Source: Haberlea rhodopensis
Taxonomy: Eukaryota > Streptophyta > Magnoliopsida > Lamiales > Gesneriaceae
Length of the DNA: 64,000 nt
Direction of reading: 5' to 3'
Assembly: GCA_907163345.1 (NCBI GenBank)
Contig: CAJQUN010000020.1
Coordinates: 8,305,722-8,369,721 of the forward strand
The translations under genes and the position numbers were made by a program. The notes beneath the pieces were generated by a model, which did not search any database, was not told where the DNA came from, and saw only the letters and a program-made list of their open reading frames with translations. Position 1 is the first letter of the stretch, and each line of letters starts with the position of its first letter. Below are positions 55,723 to 64,000 of this stretch, in pieces.

Positions 55723-56922
55723 GTCGTCGCTTTTGTTAAGAGGTGTTTGATCTGCCAGCAGGTTAAGGCAGAGAGGCAGAGACCTGGCGGCGAGTTGAAA
55801 AGCTTGGAGATACCGAAGTGGAAGTGGGAACACATTTCCATGGACTTCGTGACTCACCTGCCGAGGAGTGCTTCAGGCTTTGATGCTATTTGGGTGATTG
55901 TGGATCGATTGACTAAGGTAGCTCATTTTATTCCCTATAGCATGACTTTCACCTTTTTGAGGATGGCGCAGTTGTACATTCGAGATGTGGTGAGATTGCA
56001 TGGGATCCCCATTTCCATAGTGTCGGATCGAGATCCGCGATTCACATCTCATTTTTGGGAAGGCCTTCAGTCAGCCATGGGAACTGAAGTTAGATTGAGC
56101 ACTGCTTATCATCCTCAGACGGATGGCCAGACCGAGCGTACTATCCAGACGCTCGAGGACATGTTGAGAGCTTGTGTTTTGGAGTTCGATGTTTCTTGGC
56201 AAGATTCAGTGCCTTTTGTAGAGTTCTCTTATAATAACAGCTACCAGGCGAGTATTCAGATGGCTCCTTTTGAAGCTCTTTATGGCAGACGGTGTAGATC
56301 ACCCTTGTGTTGTGATGATTTGGACCGTAAATCGGTCGGGGGACCGGAGTTGATTCGGGAGATGGAAGAAAAGATAAAGATGATAAGGCAGAAAATGAAA
56401 GCAGCCCAGGACAGACAGGCAGCTTACGCGAACAAACGGCGGAGACCGTTGGAATTTCAGTTGGGAGATAAGGTCTTTTTGAAGATCTCTCCTTTCAGAG
56501 GCGTTGTGCGATTTGGGATGCGCGGGAAACTGTCTCCGAGGTATGTTGGACCGTACGAGATTTTGCAGCGCATTGGCACCTTAGCTTACCGACTGGCTCT
56601 GCCGCCTTCTTTATCTGGTATACATGACGTGTTTCATGTATCGATGTTGCGGAAGTATGAGCCGGATCCATCTCATGTGTTACAGCCTTCCGAAGTTCAG
56701 TTAGAGTCCGATGTGTCTTATGTGGAACGGCCTGTCAGAATTCTTGATCGAGCAGACCGTAGACTTCGGAACAAAGTGATACCTATGATCAAGGTTCAGT
56801 GGGATCGCAGGGGTGTCGAGGAGGCTACGTGGGAGACGGAGCGGCATATGGTGCAGCACTACCCAGAACTATTCTCTGGTATGTGTTTATGTTTAGTTTC
56901 TTTTGGGGGTAAGTGCATGTGA
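55723..56922 (+). pseudogene. Integrase and chromodomain-like tail of F
   Basis: This is the continuation after D2: VKRCLICQQVK (zinc cysteines), MDFVTHLP, SDRDPRF and QTDGQTE (DD35E), GPY/F (VGPYEIL), and the tail VERPVRILDR to GVEEATWE, with a stop at 56922. No stop or frameshift occurs within this 400-codon stretch. It is cut off from the rest of pol by the solo LTR and the lesions upstream. Confidence 0.9.
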
Positions 56923-56942
56923 TTTCGAGGACGAAATCTTAT

Positions 56943-56956
56943 AAGTAGGGGAGTAT
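56943..56956 (+). promoter_or_regulatory. Polypurine tract of F
   Basis: AAGTAGGGGAGTAT immediately before the 3' LTR. Confidence 0.85.
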
Positions 56957-58651
56957 TGTGATATCCCCGAAATGATTAATTGCAATTTGGGCACTAATTG
57001 TGTTTATATGATTAATTATGATGGTAATTAATTGATTATGTGCTGGATTTATTTAATGTGTTGAAATGCTTAGTCACATGATAGGGTGACCCGGGAGAGC
57101 ATATCAGGGTGCATGTTGGGCATGTTGGGAAATTGTTATTTGCATGATTTATTTGCCATGGCTAGCAATTAATTGGAAATCATGAGTCTAATTGATATTT
57201 TGGTGCATTTGGATAAATGCTTTGAAAATATCATGTTGGGGTGTTTTATACACCATGGGTTTGTGGATGCATTTTAATTTAACTTAAACCCTTACACCCC
57301 AACCCCACACCTTACTTTCATTTTACTTTACCAAACCACCCAAACCCTTCCTTTTCTCCCATTTTCGTTTTGGTGCTTAAGGGTGAAGAGGAATCCTTGC
57401 AAAAAGTTGATTTGTGGAGTTTATTGGGAGATTTGAGGTCCCCAAGAGGTATGGATACCTCATTGTTGATTTTGTAAGGTTTTATTTAAGTTTGGTATGG
57501 TTTTGAAGAGTTTTAAAATGGGTTTGTGTTGGGTTTTTGTGGTTTTGGTTGAGGGTTGGATTTATGCTTGTTTTAAGGTGTATTTTGAAGGTTTATGTTG
57601 TTATTATGTTGTTGGTTTGTTGGTTTAAGTGTTGGTATGGATTGGAAGGTTTTGGTATGCAAAAATGGTGAAAAATCGCGAGTCTGTGCGAGGCGATCGA
57701 CCGCCTGAAATGGGGCGATCGATCGCCGAAGGGCAGTACCAAAATTGCGGGACAGGCGATCGATCGCCTGATATGAGGCGACCGATCGCCGAGAGGCAGT
57801 AGCCAATCCAAGGTTTAGGCGATCGATCGCCATGTTTGGCGCGATCGATCACCGCAAAGGAAAAATTGAGGCGATCGATCGCCTCAGCCAAGCGATCGAT
57901 CGCCAACTGTGGAATTTTGAGAAATGCTTTCTTTTGTCGAATTTTTGGTATTTGACTATTATTTGGCTACTAATATGGGTTTGTGTGATTGTGTAGAACC
58001 ATCCCAGGTAGCAATGCAACCAAGGAACTGAAGCCATATCAATTCCACTTTTGGAAAGGTACGTAGAGGACGTACGGGCACCCAACGGTACATGTATCTA
58101 ATATACTCATTGTTTATGCATTGTGGATGCGAGTATATATGTGATTATGCATTGTGGATGCAAATACATGTTGAATTATGCATGATGATTGTAGATGCAT
58201 ATGATTATTGGTGCACATCCCATGAGTCGTGGTCATCCCTTGATGATTTTAATGCTTGCCGCTATTTATTTTGGTTCCGCTAAATGTGAAGCGAGGGGTG
58301 GGAGCGCCGCATGTCACATTTGAGCGTGGTTATCATATAGGGCGAGGAAAGGATATTTGCCGCTCAATGTGAGGCGAGGGGTGGGAGTACCGCATGTCCA
58401 TTGAAGCGAGGTTATTCTATGCCGCCTATATGTAAATAAGCGAGGGGCATTAAAATACATTGTGATGGACAGACTACGGATTGATGATTGGTATTTGATA
58501 TTGATGAGATGGTAATATGTCATGACATGTGTAGACCATTAAAAATAATCTATTGATTATACTCATGAGTTATGGTACAGGGACAACCAAACGGGAAGCG
58601 TTTCAAATGCATGGGAAAAACAGGAAGTGTTTTATTATGATTATGCATTTA
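56957..58651 (+). repeat. 3' LTR of F, truncated
   Basis: It matches 47678-49360 and breaks off in TTATGCATTTAC, where pol sequence of G starts (ACTGATGTATTTCC). The last ~340 bp are lost. The only shared bases at the join are one or two (AC), as in end-joining. Confidence 0.92.
57692..57904. repeat. CGATCGATCG palindrome array, 3' LTR of F
   Basis: The same array as 48401-48610, but the fifth or sixth unit reads GCGCGATCGATCACCGC rather than the shortened form in the 5' LTR. Confidence 0.9.
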
Positions 58652-61554
58652 CTGATGTATTTCCGGAAGAGATTCCGGGATTCCCACCGACGAAAGAGGT
58701 CGAGTTTGGGATTAAGTTACTACCAGGGACGTCTACCATTTCTCGTGCCCCGTAGAGGATGGCACCAGCAGAGCTAAGGGAGTTAAAGACTCAGTTGCAA
58801 GAGCTCCTTGATAAGGGCTACATACGCCCTAGCGTATCGCCCTGGGGTGCGCCTGTTTTGTTTGTTAAGAAGAAGGATGGATCGATGCGTCTATGCATTG
58901 ACTATAGGCAACTGAATAAGGCCACAGTAAAGAACAAGTATCCGCTCCCAAGGATTGATGATTTGTTTGACCAACTGTAGGGTACGAGGCTCTACAGTAA
59001 GATCGATCTGAGGTCGGGGTACCATCAGATTCGAGTAAGAGAAGATGATGTTCAGAAGACAGCTTTCAGGACTAGATATGGGCACTATGAATTCTTAGTC
59101 ATGCCTTTTGGGGTGACAAATGCCCCAGCTATTTTCATGAGTCTGATGAACAGGGTGTTCCAGTCATTTTTGGATCAGTTCGTCATAGTCTTTATTGACG
59201 ATATACTCATCTACTCCCGGACTGAAGAAGAACACGCAGAGCACTTGAGGACAGTACTCCAGATCCTCAGGGATCATCAGCTATATGCAAAGCTCAGCAA
59301 GTGCGAGTTCTGGTTGAGCAGCGTGGTATTCTTAGGCCATGTTATATCTAGCAGTGGGATATCTGTGGATCCCAGGAAGATTGAGGCTGTGATGGAGTGG
59401 GCTGCACCCACTTCTGTACCGGAGATACGGAGTTTTCTCGGTTTGGCAGGGTATTACCGACGTTTCGTCGAGGGTTTTTCAAAGATCGCCAAACCCCTGA
59501 CACAGCTGACTCAGAAAGGAGTCCCCTTCTTTTGGTCTGAGACATGTGAGGAAAGTTTCCAAGAACTGAAGTGCCGCTTGACTACAGCGCCTGTGTTGGT
59601 GATTCCATCCGAGAATAAGAGATTTGCCTTGTATACGGATGCACCACTGCAAGGTTTGGGCTGTGTGTTGATGCAAGATAAGCACGTGGTGGCTAATGCT
59701 TCGAGGCAGTTGAAGCCTCATGAGACCAGATACCCAGTTCACGACTTGGAACTGGCGGCTATCATCTTCGCCTTGAAGATTTGGCGGCATTATCTTTATG
59801 GTACTTCATTTACCATCTTTACGGACCATAAGAGCCTGAAGTTCTTATTCACTCAGGCAAAGTTGAATATGCGGCAAAGAAGGTGGATGGATTTGATTAA
59901 GGATTATGATTGTGAGATTGAGTACCATCCTGGTAAAACAAACTTGATAGCAGACGCCTTAAGTCGTAAGGTGAAGAGTACTGCTGAGGATGCCATGAGT
60001 CTATCAGCTATGATGACTTCTTATTGCCATCTGGGCTATGATTTTGACGTAGACACGTCGCCTGTGCGAGTGTCGACCTTATTGGTAGAGCCAGATATAT
60101 TTGAGGCAATCAGGAAGGCCCAGAGGTCGGATGATGAGGTTCAGAGATGGACGTCATTGGTACTTAAAGGTCAGCCATCCAAGTTCAGAGTGGCTGAGGA
60201 TGATTCCTTGAGACTGGGCAACCGATGGGTAGTCCCAGATACACCAGAGTTGCATAGAGGAATATTGGAGCGAGCTCACAGTAGTCGGTTCAGTATCCAC
60301 CCAGGAGGAAGGAAGATGTACAAAGACCTATGCGGTCAATTCTGGTGGAGACGCATGAAGCGCGATGTGATCACTTTTGTTAAAAGATGTTTGATCTGCC
60401 AGCAGGTAAAGACAGAGAGGCAGAGGCCTGGTGGCGAGCTGAAGAGCTTTGAGGTACCCGAATGGAAGTGGGATCATATCTCTATGGACTTTGTGACCCA
60501 CTTGCCAAGTTCGGCCTCAGGATTTGATGCGATCTGGGTGATCGTAGATAGGCTGACGAAGACGGCTCATTTCATCCCTTACAATATGTCATTCACATAC
60601 TTGAAGATGGCCCAGATGTATATACGGGATGTGGTAAGGTTGCATGGTATTTCAGTCTCTATAGTGTCTGACAGAGACCCGAGGTTTACTTCACATTTCT
60701 GGGAGGGTCTCCAGACAGCTTTGGGCATAGAGGTGAGACTGAGTACGGCCTATCACCCTCAGACTGACGGTCAGACGGAGCGTACCATTCAGACGCTCGA
60801 GGACATGTTGAGGGCATGTATTTTGGAGTTTGATACTCCGTGGCAGGATTCACTGGCACTGGTGGAGTTCTCCTATAATAACAGTTATCAGTCGAGCATT
60901 CAAATGGCTCCTTTCGAAGCTATGTATGGATGACAACGTAGGTCACCGCTGTATTGGGAGGACTTGACTAGCAAAGCGGTCGGAGGACCGGATATGATCA
61001 GGAATATGGAAGACAAGATAAAGTTGATACGCCAAAAGATGAAAGCGGCCCAGGATAGGCAAGCAGCCTATGCCAATAAGCGGCGACGACCGCTGGAATT
61101 CCAGTTAGGAGACAGAGTCTTCTTAAAGATCTCGCCCTTCAGGGGTGTGGTTCGGTTTGGTATGCGGGGAAAGTTATCTCCGAGGTATGTTGGGCCATAT
61201 GAAGTTTTGCAGCGTATTGGTACTTTGGCCTACCGTTTGGCACTACCGCCATCCCTGTCTGGCATACACGATGTTTTCCATGTTTCTATGTTACGGAAGT
61301 ATGAGCCAGACCCGTCTCATGTCTTACAGCCTACAGAAGTACAGTTAGACTCAGATGTGTCCTACGTAGAATGACCTATCAGGATTTTGGATCGAGAGGA
61401 TCGCAGACTACGGAGCAAAGTTATACCGATGGTCAAAGTTCAGTGGGATCGTCGGGGTGTCGAGGAGGCTACGTGGGAGACGGAACGGCATATGGTGCAG
61501 CACTATCCGGAACTATTCTCTGGTATGTTTTTATGTTTAGTTTCGATATGGTGA
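58652..61554 (+). pseudogene. Pol of chromovirus G, 5'-truncated, four stops
   Basis: It begins at DVFPEEIPGFPP. Reverse transcriptase (IDLRSGYHQI, MPFGVTNAPAIF, FIDDILIYS), RNase H (TDAP, DLELAA, FTDHKSL, IADALSR), integrase (CLICQ, SDRDPRF, QTDGQTE), GPY/F and the chromodomain-like tail are all in one frame. Stops: TAG 58753-58755, TAG 58978-58980 (from CAG), TGA 60931-60933 and TGA 61372-61374 (both consistent with CGA or CGG codons). No frameshift was seen. The segment 59101-60933 is open for 610 codons. Confidence 0.9.
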
Positions 61555-61584
61555 TGCATGTGGATTTCGAGGACGAAATCTTAT

Positions 61585-61598
61585 AAGTAGGGGAGTAA
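61585..61598 (+). promoter_or_regulatory. Polypurine tract of G
   Basis: AAGTAGGGGAGTAA before the LTR start TGTAATACCCCCG. Confidence 0.82.
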
Positions 61599-62493
61599 TG
61601 TAATACCCCCGAAATGTCATGTAATTATGTGATATGATGATGATATATGATGTGTTTAAGAGGGTTGTGGTTCATTTAATTGGGGGCTATGATTATGTTA
61701 TGATGATATGATGTGGGAAGCATGTTGAGTGTTTTAGAGGATGTATTAATTAAATAAAGATGAAAAATATCGAGTTAGGATATTTTAGTACATCGTGCTA
61801 AATACCGGGGCACAATTAAACACCACATGGCACCCCAACCCACACCACCCCCCTCAACCCATGCCCCCAAGTCAGCTGTACAGCTGCCCATACCCATCAC
61901 TTTAATCCCTCACCACTCAATCTCCATCATCTCTTCTTCCCCAACCTTTTCCCCCCAAAAATCGTCCAGCACTCCAGCTGCAAGTAGGAGGAGGATTTTG
62001 ATGTTTTCTTGCTAGGAAAACTAGCCAAAAATCGGAGCAAAAGAGGGTGAGAAACCATATGTTCTATTTTGGTTTAAGTTGGGTTAAGTTCATGTTTCTA
62101 CTTGGTGTAAAACGGCATGCTAGTCTAGGTTTTGTTAAACCTTCGATTCAAGTTCATTTATGGTATCTTTATGAAATTCTTAGCATGTTTACTTGAGCAT
62201 GAAACATGTGTTATGTGGTAGATTTATTGGCTTGAAGGTAGATGTTCGAAAATCTGGGCAAAGAGATGCATGCTCTGTTTTCTGTAAATGTTGGATGAGG
62301 TTGAAGATTTTGATGATGTTATGAAGCATGTTAGCTTAGGTTTTGTTAAACCTTTGATTTAAGTACCTACATGGAAGTTTTATGAAGTTCCTAGCATGTT
62401 TGTTTGAGCAAGTATGATGTGTTATGAAGTAGATTTGATGATATGAAATGAGGTCCTCGAAAATCTGGAAAAAAATCCCGATTTTCAGAGTGC

Positions 62494-62719
62494 TCGATCG
62501 ATCGAGATTCTTGTACCGATCGATCGAGCGAGGCAGAAGCTTTTAAGCATGGTTTGAAATTCAGGCGTCGATCGATCGAAGGATTTTCCGATCGATCGGT
62601 GAAGCTCCTCGATCGATCGGTAAAATATTTCGATCGATCGATCGAGGCAGAGTGTTTTGGCACTGTTTATGCACAGTTTCTCGATCAATCGAGACCTTGG
62701 GGCCGATCGATCGAGAGAG
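62494..62719. repeat. CGATCGATCG palindrome array in LTR of G
   Basis: Four pairs with start distances of 22, 20, 21 and 22 bp. Flanks are of CTCG/CGAG type, as in P. One unit has expanded to CGATCGATCGATCG. GAGGCAGA follows the first, third and fourth pairs. Confidence 0.9.
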
Positions 62720-62994
62720 GCAGAATGTTGAAAAATATGATGATGATTTATTTTGTTAAGTTTATGGTATGAGATTGTATTGAGGCATCTAATATGGTAT
62801 TATGTGGTTTTGTAGAACCATCCCAGGTACCAACGCAATCAAGGAGATAGAGTTATCTACTTCTCCTCCTTTTAAAAAGGTACATAAGAGGCGTACGGGC
62901 ATCGGACGGTAAAACACATCTCTACATTACGATTATGCTTTTATCGCATGAGTATTTATGATGAAATGATGATGTTATAAGATGTTTGTATATT

Positions 62995-63227
62995 CATACG
63001 ATGTTTATTATGTGGTAAGATGCCACGGGGTAAGATGCCCATATGGTAAGAGGCCATACGATGTTTATTATGTGGTAAGATGCCACGGGGTAAGATGCCC
63101 ATATGGTAAGAGGCCATACGATGTTTATTATGTAGTAAGATGCCACGGGGTAAGATGCCCATATGGTAAGAGGCCATACGATGTTTAATATGTGGTAAGA
63201 TGCCACAGGGTAAGATGCCCATATGCA
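62995..63227. repeat. 60-bp tandem repeat, about four units, in LTR of G
   Basis: Units at 63001, 63061, 63121 and 63181 (last one partial) are nearly identical. Each contains three shorter GGTAAGATGCC / GGTAAGAGGCC sub-repeats of about 16 bp. The frames read across it in several phases are by-products of the periodicity. Confidence 0.93.
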
Positions 63228-63653
63228 TGAATATGAATCAGGGACAACAAAAAGAAGTTAAAGAATAACCATCATATTTACTTAACCAAGATTTCATGCA
63301 TTCATTGTGATGTTTTTTTTTTATGTTAAGTAAGATTGTATATGCTCATGATGTGTTGTCCCTGTAGGTACACTTTTGGACTAAAGGACTAAGGGTCGGG
63401 TTGAGGCAGTGAGCTACGAGGAACACAGGAATGTATAGGATTCAAGTCATGATTAGTATCTACTCTAGTAGTAGTGTAAATCTAAATGTTGACATTCTTT
63501 TGGGAATGTAATGAATTATTTTTGAAGTTTTGTATTTTGGTCTGTAATCCTGTTAGCTCATGTAACAACCGGAACCTTAAGATGTTATTTAATGCATGAT
63601 TAGTCCTTCTTATGTCACTATAACACTGTTACGGTGGGAAGACCCCACATTAG

Positions 63654-63670
63654 TGGTATCAGAGCAGTGG
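63654..63670 (+). promoter_or_regulatory. Primer binding site after LTR of G, initiator tRNA-Met
   Basis: TGGTATCAGAGCAGTGG, 4 bp after the LTR end. Its presence shows the LTR also acts as a 5' LTR. Confidence 0.93.
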
Positions 63671-63853
63671 TTAGATAACCCGGGAATGAGTGAAGGGTAG
63701 CCTTAGCAATAAGTTAGCTAGGTGCTTACTTTTAAACATGTTTTATATGTATGTTGCGTATGAAATAGAAGATGTTATACTAACATGTTTAATTATCTAA
63801 CGATGTACCTTATGAACTGCTTTTGGTATTGTTATTAACCCTTGTGTTGCAGC

Positions 63854-64000
63854 ATGGCAGCAAACGCCGAAGTAGGTGATGCGATAAGCGTCAATGCAAG
63901 TGTTGGGCGTACGAATCCACTACCACCGCCAGCCTTGGGGGAAGAGCCCTCTGAACAGCAATTATTACCCGGGGAGTTGAGCTTGTCTCAGTTTTTGACA
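63854..64000 (+). CDS. Gag start of the element following LTR of G (partial)
   Basis: The ATG at 63854 follows the TTGTGTTGCAGC leader shared with P and M. The 49 visible codons (MAANAEVGDAIS, then LLPGELSLSQFLT) match the N-terminus of chromovirus gag. The frame is open to the window edge. Confidence 0.88.
   Translation, partial: MAANAEVGDAISVNASVGRTNPLPPPALGEEPSEQQLLPGELSLSQFLT

Larger units (their letters stand above)
47678..58651 (+). mobile_element. Chromovirus F, split by solo LTR D2, 3' LTR truncated
   Basis: 5' LTR 47678-49714, primer site, gag-protease-pol, purine tract 56943-56956 and a 3' LTR cut at about 58651 after 1695 of 2037 bp. Because the right end is missing, no target duplication can be verified (left flank AGAAG). 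I count about eleven substitutions and two indels between the LTRs over the shared part. Pol carries a 25-bp deletion, a stop and the D2 insertion, so F is dead. Confidence 0.92.
61599..63649 (+). repeat. LTR of G
   Basis: It is 2051 bp from TGTAATACCCCCG to GACCCCACA. It carries the palindrome array (62494-62719), a degraded GTAC dyad (62880-62896), a 60-bp tandem array (62995-63227), and perfect 11-bp arms CAGGGACAACA (63239-63249) and TGTTGTCCCTG (63354-63364). Confidence 0.9.
58652..64000 (+). mobile_element. Chromovirus G: pol, shared LTR, then a second gag start
   Basis: Pol truncated at its left end (58652-61554), purine tract, LTR 61599-63649, then a primer site and a gag start running off the window. 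One LTR thus serves as the 3' LTR for the pol and the 5' LTR for the next gag, an arrangement expected from unequal recombination between copies or a tandem element. Confidence 0.85.

Noticed and set aside
62956..63228. Repetitive frames with ASYHMGILPRGIL or VRCPYGKRPYDV units
   Set aside because: By-products of the 60-bp tandem repeat, whose length is a multiple of three; they occur on both strands and in several phases.
1..64000. Possibility of a host resistance or other accessory gene between the elements
   Set aside because: Every frame above about 200 codons reads as retrotransposon gag, protease or pol. The unassigned gaps (1-208, 43691-44003) are too short and have no coding signal.

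Overview
The window is plant heterochromatin made almost entirely of LTR retrotransposons inserted into one another. I see no cellular gene, no tRNA or rRNA gene and no CRISPR array. A flowering plant (probably a eudicot) is indicated by Ty3/gypsy chromovirus polyproteins of Tekay/Del type primed by initiator tRNA-Met, and by Athila-type LTRs with a tRNA-Asp primer site. Species cannot be read from the sequence. Element letters below are mine.

Layout, left block (1-43690). The insertions form a stack. The outermost host is an old gypsy relic (I, pol end at 40361). It was hit by an Athila-type LTR (H, 39022-40360), which was hit by an LTR of family D (D3, 18685-19895 plus 38631-39021). D3 was then hit twice. 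First came chromovirus C (pieces 11605-12232 and 14689-18684), itself split by chromovirus B (209-1718 and 8858-11604) and by a reverse-strand solo LTR (D1, 12233-14683). B in turn holds a complete non-autonomous Athila-like element (A, 1719-8852). Second came minus-strand chromovirus M (19896-38625), which holds a complete plus-strand chromovirus P (26990-36257). Matching 5-bp target duplications fix A (ATATG), D1 (GTATA), M (AAACC) and P (CACTA). Next to I lies a diverged Athila fragment (J, 42007-43690).

Right block (44004-64000). Chromovirus E (LTR, PBS, broken gag-protease) is cut by chromovirus F (47678-58651), whose integrase is split by a third D-family solo LTR (D2, 53238-55717, duplication GTGAT). 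The 3' LTR of F is truncated and fused to the pol of element G (58652-61554). The LTR of G (61599-63649) is followed directly by another primer site and gag, so two internal regions share one LTR.

Coding state. Element A keeps one open gag-protease frame of about 821 codons and has no polymerase. M keeps an intact 1060-codon pol but a broken gag; P keeps an intact gag-protease but a broken pol. The other copies carry stops, frameshifts and small deletions, with a bias to CAG-to-TAG changes.

Most unusual signal. The LTRs of otherwise distinct families (B/P/M, C/F, E, G and Athila LTRs A, H and J) carry arrays of short perfect palindromes, usually in pairs whose starts lie 20-22 bp apart. The usual core is CGATCGATCG, within frames such as GGCG-ATCGAT-CGCC or CTCG-ATCGAT-CGAG. 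In element A the same slot holds GGCG-TAATTA-CGCC with exactly 21-bp pairing. Downstream in the chromovirus LTRs lie a GTACGT/ACGTAC dyad and a long-range complementary pair (ACAGGGACAAC type with GTTGTCC type) whose two arms co-vary between families. I propose this as a shared, undescribed LTR module. LTR lengths, spacings and differences were counted by hand.
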